From Nocardiopsis_B sediminis (lineage in GTDB: Bacteria > Actinomycetota > Actinomycetes > Streptosporangiales > Streptosporangiaceae), in assembly GCF_042650565.1 (NCBI RefSeq), contig NZ_JBHSBH010000005.1, forward strand, positions 62,001 to 126,000: DNA of 64,000 nucleotides, read 5' to 3'. The number at the start of each line of letters is the position of its first letter. Within the stretch, counting starts at the first letter, position 1. The notes under the pieces are model-generated. The model did not search any database. It saw only the letters and a list, made by a program, of their open reading frames with translations, and had not been told where the DNA came from. Shown piece after piece: positions 13,601-25,600 of the stretch. The translations under genes were made by a program, and so were the position numbers.

Positions 13601-16600
13601 GCACCTCACCCAAGCCCCGGCCATCGGCGCCGGCCGCGGGAGCCAGGGCCGGCTGCCCGCCCACGGCGGGCGGAACGGGAGACCAGGTCACGGTGGCATG
13701 GACGCTGTCCTGCGAGGCCATGTACCCCGCCTCGACCACGTTCACGTTCAACTGCCGCCCACCGCGCGGCAACACGTACTGGTCGTTGAACACCGACTCG
13801 ATGCGCCGCTTGAGCCCCTCGACGGCCGCGCTCCTGGTCGCGGCGTCCACACCGTTCCCGGAGAAGTGGCGGAACCGCAGCGTCACATTGCGGACACCGG
13901 AGGGACCGCCGTCGTCTCCGTCACCGTCGCGGTCGATCTCGATGGTGGAGGACTCGAAGAACCGGTTGTCGATCGACACCTCGGCGCGCATCCGCCCGTT
14001 CGGCGTGTCGACCTCGACCGTCAACGGCGGCGCATCCCCATGCGTCGAGGAGTCGACGCTCATCGCGTCCACCGACGAGTCGGAATCCCCCTCATCCTGC
14101 GGCGGGTCGAGGGTCTCAACGAAATGACGCGAGAACTGGCGCTTCTCCGGAGCCGACTCGACACCCCAGGTGTCGGGGTCGGGCAGACCCGCCACACGCG
14201 GCGCGGGATCGCCCGGCCGATGGTTGACGGGCGGCCCGAACACAGGGGCATCGGTGGAGTCCGGCTCCGATGGCCGGGTGGAGTCCGCGGCCGGCAGGAC
14301 GGCGCCCTGGTGTGCGGCGTCGTCGCCGTCCGCGGCTCGCACGGACGGGGCCTGGGTCGCACCGCTGCGCGGCGCCATCCCGGGGGCGTGGGACCCGTCC
14401 GTTGCGCCGGGGGCTTGCTGGTAGGGGCCAGGCGCGCCGTGCCCGAAGGACGGCGGTGCCGGTGCCGGAGCGATGGAGCCGATCTGGGCGTCGGTGACGG
14501 GCACGCCCGATCGCTGGAGGACGCGCAGCGCATCGGCGAGGACGCCCTGGTGAATCCAGGCCATGAGCTGGTCGTGGACCTGCTGGGCGGTGAAGCGGGC
14601 CGGGGGGTGCCCGGGGGCGGTGACGGTGATGTCCGCCGCCACCTCACTCAGGGCGACCTGGTCGTAGGCCGAGCCGAGGATGTCCAGCACGGCGCGTCCG
14701 GCCACCGGCGGCGCCAGCGCGCCCAAGCCGGCACCGGGCATCCCGGGCGGGGCACCTTGGTAGGGGGAGAGCAGGGTGAGGACCTGCTGTTGCGCCGCGT
14801 CGGGCAGGGCTCGGGCCCAGTCGCGGCCCATGACATCGAGCGCGTTGTCGCTGAGCACGTGCAGCGCGCCCAGCAGCCGCCCGTCGCGGCGCCACCCCTC
14901 CACAGCGGTCTCGGCGTCGCGGGCGCTGATGGCGGGATGGTGCTGGGTGGCGGGGATGTCGGTGACCGGGCCGCGGCCGGCGGCCTGGTCGCGGTAGGCG
15001 GCGTACACGGCCAGGGCCGCCGCCTGCGCCACCGGATCGCCGGAGCCGGCCAGGCCGCGGCCGAGCCGACCGCGCTCGGCGTCGGGGAACAGGTCGGTGA
15101 CGGTCCCGAAGGAGACGTCGACCCCCGCCCGGGAGGCGGAGTACACCATCGGCGCGAGCAGCCCGCCGTCCCGCCACTTGGCACGGTCCTCGCTATAGGC
15201 GACGGGGTCGGCGGCGTGCTGCTCGGCCTGCTCGGGGCTCCAGCCGCGGACGTGCTCGTCGACGGCGAGCGCGAAGTGGTCGAACACCTCGTTCCACCGG
15301 GGGTCGGTGGCCAGCATGGCCGGCTCCAGGAACGCGATGATGGACGCCTTGTCCGCATCGGACAGGTCGGCCATCCGCTTCGGCGGCGCCTGGGCCGAGG
15401 ACCCGTGGTCCATGACCGAGGTGATGGTGTCGAGGTAGCTCTGCCGGATCCAGGGGTCGGTGACCTCCACCATCCACCCGTTGGCGTCCTCGGCCGTCCA
15501 GTTGTGCCCCATGATGCCGGGGCCCGGACGCACGGCGTCGGCGTCCTCGCCCCAGCGGCGGAAGGAGTCGCTCTCGGAGTACTCGTCGAGCAGGCCAAGG
15601 TAGTGCAGGGTCTCATGCACCCGCGACTTCACCGGATACCCCCGGTCCAGCCAGACCTTGGTGCTCATCCTGTCGTCGTCGGTGTAGGGCAGCGACGGGT
15701 CGCCGGCGATCACCTTGATCTCGGCGTGCACCTGATCGGCGGGCGTGTCGTCTTCGGCGACCTCCAGGCGGACGTGGAACTGGTCGCCGGCCCCGGGCAG
15801 CGCATCGGCACCGGGCACCGCCGCCTGATTGCCCCACAGGTCCGGGTCGTGCTGGTCAGGGATGCTGTCCGCACCGAACAGCGTCTCCAGCAGCCGCGTG
15901 CCCATCCGGTGCACCACCGCACCGTCCTGCCCACGCACGATGCTCCCGTCGCCCCGGATCCGGAACCTGTGGTTGAGCGTCGCGTCCAGCGCCTCGGCGT
16001 ACTCCCTCAGGTAGGCCTCGTACTGCACATCCGTCATGTGGTCGGCGTCGATGGAGGGCCGGAAGGTGATCTCGCGGACGTGGGTCGGCCCGCCCGGGAC
16101 GCGGTGCTCGGCCGGGATGGGGATCCGCCGCCACTCGAACCTGCGCTGGTTGCGGATGCGGTCCATGGCGGCGCGCGGGCCGTGGGGATTCGCCGGCCGG
16201 GAGTCCTCGGTGAGGACGTCGAAGAAATCCGCCTCCAGATGCGGCCCGCCCACCTGGTGGACCGGAGCATCGGCCCGCGCGTCCTCCCACACCGACCGGT
16301 GGACCAGCCCGTCCTGCGCCGTGAACTGCCGCGCGGGCGCATCGCCTCGGGGGTCGGAGAACCGCCGCTCCGGACGCGGCTCCACCATGGTCTCGATCCG
16401 GTCCAAGGTGCGCTGCGCCACATACGGCTCGGTCACCCCCCGCGCCGGATCGCCGTCCAGCATGCCCAGCAGGCGCAGGACCTCACCGATCCCCCGCCCG
16501 CCGGTACCGGCCACGGGAGCCTGCCCGCCGGCGGCAGGCGGAGCGGCAGACCAGGTCACCGTGGCGTGCACGGTGTCCTGCGGGGCCATGTACCCCGCCT

Positions 16601-19600
16601 CGACCACGTTCACGTTCAACTGCCGCCCACCGCGCGGCAGCACGTATTGGCCGTTGAACACCGACTCGATACGCCGCTTGAGCCCCTCGACCGCCGCGCT
16701 CCGGGCTTCCGCGTCCATACCGTTGCCGAAGAAGTGGCGCAACCGCAGCGTCACGTTGCGGACACCCGAGGGACCGTCTCCCTCTCCGGGGCGGTCGATC
16801 TCGATGGTGGAGGACTCGAAGAACCGGTTGTCGATCGACACCTCGGCGCGCATCCGCCCGTTCGGCGTGTCGACCTCGACCGTCAACGGCGGCGCATCCC
16901 CATGCGTCGAGGAGTCGACGCTCATCGCGTCCACCGACGAGTCGGAATCCCCCTCATCCTGCGGCGGGTCGAGGGTCTCGATGAAGTTGCGCGAGAACAG
17001 CCGCCGCTGCGGAGCCGACTCGGCGCCCCAGGTTTCGGGGCCGGGCAGGTCGTTGCGGACCGGTGCCGGGTCCGGAGGGGTGAACCGGTGCGGAGCACCG
17101 TCCGAAGTCGGACCGGCCGACGGCTGCCCCGCCGTCGCTGTGCCGGAAGGACCCGCCGGGGGCACCACTCCCTGGGCGGGTGGCACGGGCGTCAGGCCCG
17201 GCGGAACAGCCCGAGCCCCCGCCCCGGACGTGTCCGGCTCCGACCCGGGGCCGAACAGGCGGCCCCGCCCCCGCGCCCCCGGGTCAACGGGACCTCCCGT
17301 CGCCGCCTGCTGCTGCTGAGGCGACCCGGTCGGGGTGCGCGTGGCATCGGGCACGAGGCCCGCGGCGCGGGCAACGGTCACGGCCTGTTCAGGGATGTCC
17401 AACCCCAGGTGGCGAAGGACCTGTCTGACCCGATTGGAGACCGTGCTGAGGGACTTGCCGAGTTCGACGCGAATCTCGTTGTTGTCCCATCCGCGCCCGA
17501 GGAGGGTGAAGACCGCGTATTGGGGATCGCTGAGCGTGTTGATGCCGTCGAGCGCCGTGGCGAGTCGCTCGGGAGGGAGTCCAGCGATGGGCGCGGGTGC
17601 GGGTGTGGGCGCGACCAGGATGCCGGCCTGGGCCGACTCCGGGGTCAGCCCGGCCGCACGGGCGACGGCGACCGCATCCGCGCGGGAGTGCACCCCCAGA
17701 CGCGCGTAGACACGCCCGGCCACGCTCGCGAATCTGTCCGGCCTCACGCCGAGGCCACGGGCGATCCCAGCCATCGAACGGCCCTCGTCCATGAGGAGGG
17801 CCAAGGCTCTGCGCTGGTAGGGCGTGAGCCCGCCCACGAGTTCGCGCGCACGGGCCTCGCTGATCGGCGCGGCGCCCGATTCGCCCTGACCGGGCGCCTG
17901 CGGCACCGGAGGCCCTGTGCCCTCCCGGCCGCCGTCCGCGGCCACGACGCCTCCCTGGTCGGCGGCCACACCATCGAAATCGAACAGGGCGTCGTCGAAA
18001 TCGGCTGGATCGAACGGAAAATCGTCGAGGTCGTCCTGGCCGTCGAGGAAGGCGAGGAAGTCGGAGTAGGAGGTGGTGTCCGCATCGTCGGCAACGGCAA
18101 CAGCGGGGGCGTCGGGGAGGTCGCCGAGGTCGTTGGTCGCGTGGCGCTCTGCGGCGCCCGCGTCACCCGAGGGGTCGCCGCGGTCGTCGCCGACGGTGGA
18201 AAGGGGGCCGGACGCCTCCGGGGCGGCGAGACGGGCACCGAGAGTGTCCTGGTAGCCGTCGTGGGCGTCGCCGGAGGGGGTGGGCTGCCAGCCGGGGGGC
18301 GGCGTCCACCCAGCGGGCACGATCTCGGCCTCGATGAACAACGGGTTTTCCGCATCCGCGCCCGGGACCCGCCGGTCGGCATGCCGGTAGACGGCGTGGA
18401 CGGCGAGACGCGCCCCCCGCGCCACCAGCACTCGCCCTCCCCCACCATCGGAGTCGCCGACCACGTAAGCGGCCGGGAACCCCTGGGGCACGCGGATCAT
18501 GACATAGGCGGAGGCGTCCTCGGCTGCGCGTGTGCCGAAGGTACCGATGAGGGGATGCGCGATGTCGACCACCGTGCCCGCGGCCCGGTGGGCGTCGTCG
18601 GGGCTGCCGGGGTCGATGCCCAACTGCCGCAACAGGAGCGCCCCGGCGCCCAGGTGCACGGTGGTCGCCACGGGCGGCGCCGCCGACCCGAGGACGGTGT
18701 CGATGTCGCCGACGATCCGCTGGAAATCGCCGCGGTCACCAGGTGCGACGTCGCCGGTGGCCAGCCCGTTGTCGACCTCGTCGCGGGCGCGGCCGTTGTA
18801 CGCCCCGACGGAACGGGCCTGATCCGGGGTGACGCCGAGGACATGGATGCCCTGCACCGAACCGGGCGCGCCCTCCGCGGTCACCACGACGGGCAGGTTC
18901 AATCGGGCCCACTGGTCGGCGGCCACGTCGTCGATCCGTGCACGGACGTTGTTGCCCATCCCCCCGCCGGGGTCCTGGTCCCGGTCGCCGCCGTGCCATT
19001 GCAAAGACGGGGGCAGCGGGATGCGGCCGGCCTGGTCACCGCCCGGGCCGCCCAGGGGGTCGCCGGCGTCGGGCAGGTTCTCGGGGTCGTTGGTCACCGG
19101 GGAGCCGGTGCGAAGGGTGTCGGTGCCCTCGTGGGAGACGGGCGCGGTGGCGGTGTGGCCGCCGCGGAGGTACGCCGGGTCAGGGGTCAGCCCGTTCTCC
19201 CGGGCCAACTCACCCAGCCCGGCGTACCCGGGCACGCCCACACGGTTGTAAATGACACCGAGATACCTCTTGACCGTGGAGAACGGTATTCCGGTCGCCC
19301 CGGGGATGTCGCGGACCGACATGTTCTGCCCGACGAGGGCGGCGATGGTGCGGTCCTCACCCGTCAGGTCCGTGACGGGAACGATCCGGGTCCCCCGGAG
19401 GTGGGCCGGATCCGGGGTCAGCCCGGCCTCCCGGGCCAACTCACCCAGCCTGGCGTAGCCGGGCACGGCCACGCCCACCCGGTTGTACATGGCGCCGAGA
19501 CGCTTCTCGATCGTGCTCTGCGACTTCCCGATCTGCCCGGAGATCGCGCGGATCGACTGGTTCTGCCCGACGAGGGCGGCGATGGTGCGGTCCTCACCCG

Positions 19601-22600
19601 TCAGGTCCGTGACGGGAACGATCCGGGTCCCCCGGAGGTGGGCCGGATCCGGGGTCAGCCCGGCCTCCCGGGCCAACTCACCCAGCCTGGCGTAGCCGGG
19701 CATGTCCAAGCCCATCCGGGAGTAGATGTCACCAAGACGCACCTCGACCGTGTGCTGGTGCAGCCCGGTCTGCCCGGCGATGGCGTGGGTCGACTGGTTC
19801 TGCCCGACGAGGGCGGCGATGGTGCGGTGTTCACCTGTCAGGTCCGTGACGGGAACGGTCCGGGTCCCCTGGGAGTGGGCCGGGTCGGGAACGGCCGGGG
19901 TATCCCGGAGGTGGGCCGGGTCGGGGGTCAGCCCGCTCTCCCGGGCCAGCTCACCCAGCCCGGCGTAGCCGCGCGCGCCTACGCCCACCCGGTTGTAGAT
20001 GTCAGCGAGGCGTGTCGGGAGCGTGCGCTGGTCGATCCCCGTCCGCCGGGCGATGGCGCCGGTCGGCTGGTTCTGCCCGACGAGGGCGGCGATGGTGCGG
20101 TCCTCACCGGTGAGAGCCGTGACGGGAACGGTCGGGGTATCCCGGAGGTGGGCCGGGTCGGGGGTCAGCCCGCTCTCCCGGGCCAGCTCACTCAACCCGG
20201 CGTAGCCGTCCACACCCACACGGCTGTAAATGCCGCTGAGGCGCGCCTTGAGCGCGCTCAGCGACATCCCGGTCTTCCCGACGATGACACGGAGCAGCTG
20301 CTTCTGCCCGACGAGGGCGGCGATGGTGCGGTCCTCACCGGTGAGGGCCGAGACGGGGATTCCGGTGCCGTCATCGCCGGCCGACGGTCGGGCCTGGCCG
20401 CCGGAGTGGTCGTCAGGGGCGTCGGGGAGTTGTTCGGGGTCGGGCATGATGCCCTTCGGGCGGCTCGGCCCCGTTGCGCCCGGGTCAACGGGCCCTTCCG
20501 CTGCCGTCTGCCGCTGGGGCGGCCCGGTCGGGGTGCGCGTGGCGTCGTCGAGGACGTCGTCGGAGACCGGCACGCCGTACCGGCTCATGACGCGCAGCCC
20601 CTCGGCGAGGTCGCCCTGGTCCCGCCAGTCGTTCAGCTGCGCGCCGACCTGGTCCGCGGTCAGCCGGACCGGCTCATGCCCCGGGAGGGTGACGGTGATG
20701 TCCCGCGTCGTGGCGGACAGGACGAGCCCGTCGTAGCCCGCACCGAGGATCTCCAAGGCGACGCGGTCCAGCACGGGCCTCGGCAGAGGGCCCAGCCCGT
20801 CCAGGACCGACCGGGGCGGCGCCGTGCCCAAGGGCAGCACCTCGTCGAGGACCTGCCCGCGCAGGTCGTCGGGCAGCGCACGGGCCCACTCGCCGCCCGT
20901 CACCGTCAGCCCGATGTCGTCGAGCACCCGGAACGTGTCGAGCAGTTCGCCGCTGCCGCGCCACTGCTCCCATCGGGCCTCGATGTCGCGGGCGCTGATG
21001 GCGGGGCGGTCGTCGGTGGCCGGGATGTCGGTGACCGGGCCGCGGTCGGCGGCCTGATCGCGGCCCGCGGTGAACACGGCGAGCGCATCCGCGTCGGCCG
21101 CCGGGGAGCGCGTGCCCCCGAGGGCGTCGCTGAGGCGGGTCCGCTCGGCATCGGGGAGCAGGTCGACCACCTTCGCGAAGGGGACGTCCAGCAGCCCGGT
21201 CTGGCCGACGTAGTCCAGCGCCCGTGCGAGCCGGCCGTCATCCCGCCAGCGCGTGACGTCGTCGCGGTAGGCGGCGGGGTCGGCGGCGTGCTGCTCGGCC
21301 CGGTCGGTCGGCCAGTCGCGGAGGGCCTCGTCGGTGGCGAGGGCGAAATGGTCGAACACCTGGAACTGCCGCGGGTCCCTGGCGGACACATCGGGTTCGA
21401 GGATGATGTTGGTGAGCGCTTTGACCTCGCTCGGCAGCTCGGCCGCCCGCACCGGCGGACGGTAGGCGGAGGAACCGTGGTCCATTGCCGAGGCGAGGAC
21501 GTCGAAATAGCGGGTGCGGGTCTCGGGGGTGCGGAGCTTGCGCCACCGCCCTTCGGCCAGGCCCAGCCATTCGTTGCCCATGAGGCCGTAGCCGGGGCGG
21601 ACGGCATCGGCGTCGTCGCCCAGCCGGAAGACCGACCTCCCATCGGGGTATTCGTCGCCCAGCCGCCAGTAGTGCGCGCTCTCGTGGACGGCGATCTCCG
21701 CCGGAAGCCCGTCGTACCAGTTGCTCATGTCCGGTGCCTGTGTCGTCCAGGACCGGGCGGGATCGAAGGTGTGCAGGGTGACGTCCGCGTGCACCTGGTG
21801 CTCGGGCGTCGTGTCGTCGGCGAGTTCGACGCGGACGTGGAACTGGTCCCCGGTCCCCGGCAGGGCGTCCCCGGCGCCGGCCCGGCGCACCGGCGCGTCG
21901 GCCGCGTCCGGGACGCTGCCCTCACCGAAGAGGGTTTCGACCAGGTCCGCGGGGAGCCGGTGGACCGGCCCGCCGTCCGGGCCCGCCAGCGTCCCGTCGC
22001 CGCGCAGCCGGTACTTGCCGTTCCACGTGGCGTCCATGGCGGCCGTGTACTCGCGAAGGTACTCGCGGTGGCGCGCCTCCGTCGTTCCCGGACCGGGGCT
22101 GACCCGCGGGCGGAAGGTGATCTCCCGGACGTGGGTGGGTCCCCCGTCCGTACGGTGCTCGGCGGGGATCTCGATCCGCCGCCACTCGAACCTGCTCACG
22201 CCGAGCAGCTGGGGCCGCATTTCGGCGGAGACGAACAGTTCCGGGTCGCCGGGCTGCGCGTCGGGGTTGATCACCAGAGCCGAAGGGTCCTTCGGGAACC
22301 CATCGTCGTGCAGGTCATCGGGGGCCAGTGGACGCGCCGCCCGGGCGGTGTTCATGGGTTCGGCGGCGTCGACGTTCACATGCGGCCCGCCCACCTGGTG
22401 AACCTGGGCGTCCTCCCGGGCCGCCGCCCACGCCGAGGGGTCGGCCAGGCCCGTGTGCACGTGCGCGGGCGCGTCGCCTTCGAGGTCCGACCACCGACGC
22501 GCCGGGCGCGGCTCCACCATGGCCTCGATCCGGTCCAGCGTCCGCCGCGCCACATACGGCTCGGCCGCACCCCGCGCCGGGTCGCCGTCCAGCATGCCCA

Positions 22601-25600
22601 GCCGCCGCAGGACCTCACCCACACCCCGGCCATCAGCCCCGGGGGCGGGGGCCGGCGAACCATCGGCCGCGGGCGGCACCGGATGCCAGGTGACGGTCGC
22701 GTGGACACTGTCCTCCGGGGTGGAGGACGTCGCGGAGACCACGGTGACGTTCAGCTGCTGACCGCCGCGCGGCAGCACGTAGGCGCCGTTGAACACACCC
22801 TCCACGTGCCGATCGAACGCCCGGGACGTCGCGGCACGGGTATCGGCGTCGACACCGTCCCCGGCGATGTGGCGGAACCGCAGCGTCACGTTGCGGACGG
22901 AGGCCGGACCGCCGTCCTCACCACCGTCGCGGTCGATCGGGATCGTGGCGGACTCGAAGAACCGGTTGTCGATCGACACCTCGGCGCGCATCCGGCCGTC
23001 CGGTGTGTCGACCTCGACGGCCAGCGGCGGCGCACCCTCCGGGACGGAGTCGAGGGTGTTCGCGAAGTGGCGGGAGAACAGGCGCCGCTCCGGATCCGAC
23101 TCGGCCCCCCACCTTTCACGGCCCGGCAGAGCCGCCGCACGCGGCGCGGGATCGCCCGGCCGGTGGTCGACGGGCGGCCCGGCCTGCGCGGTCGATGGGT
23201 GGTCGGAGGCCCGGGCCGGACCGGTCGCCGGGGACTGCGCCTCGGCGGAATCGGGCGGGGTGAACTGCACCGGGCGGCCCGTGCCCACCGGGAGCGTCTG
23301 CTGCCGCTGCTGCCGGGTGCGCCCGGCGCGGTCCATCACGTCGCCGGGCACGGTCGCACCGTTGTCACTCAGGACGCGCAGCGCCTCGGCCAGGGCTCCC
23401 TGCCTGCGCCACGCCCTCAACTGCTGGTACACCTGCTCCGCGGTGACCCGCACCTGCCGCCCGTCCGGGGCGGTGACGGTGACATCGCGCGCCGGCGAAC
23501 GGTGCACCATCTGATCGAAACCGGCGGCGAAGACCTCCAGGGCCACGTGCGGCAGCGCCCGCCGGTCCAGGCCCAGGCCGCCCAGGACCGGCTGCTGCTC
23601 GGCGAGCAGGCGGCGGGCGACATCGCGCACCTGTCCGTCGGGCAGCGCGCCGATCCACTCGCTCCCCGTCACCCGCACGCCGTTGGCGCCGAGCGTGCCC
23701 AGCGCGGCGATCAGGTCTCCGTCGGCGCGCCACTGCTCGATCTGATCCCCGATGTCGTCGGCGGCGATGGCGGGGCGGTCCGGCGCGGCCGGGATGTCGG
23801 TGATGGGGCCGCGCCCGGTGGCCTGGTCGCGGCCCGCGGCGAAGACCGCGAGCGCATCGTCGAAGGAGAGGGCGTTGGCGTCGGTCAGTACGTCTTCCAG
23901 CATGGCGCGCGCCGTGGCGGGCAGCGCGTCGATCACCGCCGTCGAGCCCACGTCGAGACCGTTGCGGCCAGCGAGGTCCAGCGCCTGGGCGAGGCGGCCG
24001 TCGCTCTGCCAGCGCGCCATGTCGGCCGCGAAGGAGTCGCGGGCCGCGGCGCGCTCGGCCGCGGTGGCATCGGGCCCTACGAGCTGGTCCGCGATGCGGT
24101 CGGTGTCCCAGCCGCGCAGCAGCCGGTCGGTGGCCAGCGCGAAGCGGTCGAAGATCCCGCCCAGGCCCGGGTCGGCTTCGTCCACCCCGGGTTCGAGGAC
24201 CTGGGCGATGTCGGTGCGGACGTCGTCGGGCAGCTCGGCCGCCCGCGCGGGCGGGGTGTAGGCCGAGGAGCCGTGGGCGACGACCGACCCGATGCGGTCG
24301 AGGTAGCCGGACTCGATGACGGGCTCGCGGATCATCCGCAGCCGGCCGTCGGCGCCGCGCCGGGCCCAGGTGTTGTCCATGAGGCCGCCGGTGGGGCGCA
24401 CGCCATCGGCGTCGCGGCGCCCCCGGAAGACGGTCCCGTCCTGGAAGTACTGGTCGAGCAGGCCCAGGAAGTGCGAGGTCTCGTGGACCGCCGATGCCAC
24501 CGGCATCGCCTCGTTCCAGACGTGCTGGTCCATGGCCTGGCCCTTGCCCAGCCGGGAGTCCACGAGGATCTCCTGGTGCACCCGGTCCTGGGGGGTCGAG
24601 GCGTCGGCGAGTTCCAGGCGGATGTGGAGCTGGTCGCCCGGCTCGGGGCGGTCGGCACGGGGCCGCTGGGCGCGGGGGTCGCCCGCGTCGGGGACGCTCC
24701 CCTCGCCGAACAGCGTCCGCGCCAGGCCCGCGTCGAGCGTGTGGGCCCGCGTGCCGTCGGGCAGCACCGTGCTGCCGTCGCCGGGCAGCCGGAACCGGCC
24801 GTTCCACCTGGCGTCCAGGTCGGCGGCGTACTCGGCCAGGTAGGCGTCGAACCGGTCCTGCGGCAGGGTGGCCTCGTCGCGGTCGATGCGGGGGCGGAAG
24901 GTGATCTCCACGACGTGCGTGGGCCCTCCCGGGGTGCGGTGCCCGGCCGGGATCGGGATCCGCCGCCACTCGAACCTGCGATCGGCCCAATGCGGTTCCA
25001 TATCGGCCGAAACGAACCGCTGCGGGTCCCCGGGCCCGGCGTGGGGGTTGTCCACGACGGCCGAGGGGTCCTTGGGGGTGCCGTCGGGGTTGAGGTCGCC
25101 GGGGCCCAGGGGGCGGACCGCCCGGGAGCCGGTCAGCGCGTCGGCGAAATCGGCGTTCACATGCGGCCCGCCCACCCGGTGGACCCGGGCGCCGTCGCGT
25201 GCGTCCTCCCACACCGAGGGGTCCACCAGGCCGTCCCGGCTCCCGGTGTACTGGGTGGCGGGCCGGTAGGCATCGTCCGACCACCGGCGCGACGGCCGCG
25301 GCTCGGACATGGTCTCGATCCGCTCCAGGGTGCGCCGCGCCACATACGGCTCGGCCACACCCCGCACGGGGTCGCCGTCCAGCATCCCCAGCCGGCGCAG
25401 CACCTCGCCCGTCCCCTGGCCGTCGGGGGCGGTCGATGGGGAACCGTCGGTGGAGGGCGCGACCGGATGCCAGGTCACCGTGGCGTGCACCCGCTCAGGC
25501 GGGTCGGACGGCAGCGCCCGCACGACCTCCACGTTCAACTGCTGACCGCTGCGCGGCAGCACATAGGCGTCGTTGAACACCTCCTGGACGTGGTCCCGCA

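Noticed and set aside
19165..20400. Possible CRISPR array (regular near-identical repeats)
   Set aside because: Units are 230-270 bases, in frame and encode HTH repeats; spacing and content do not fit CRISPR.
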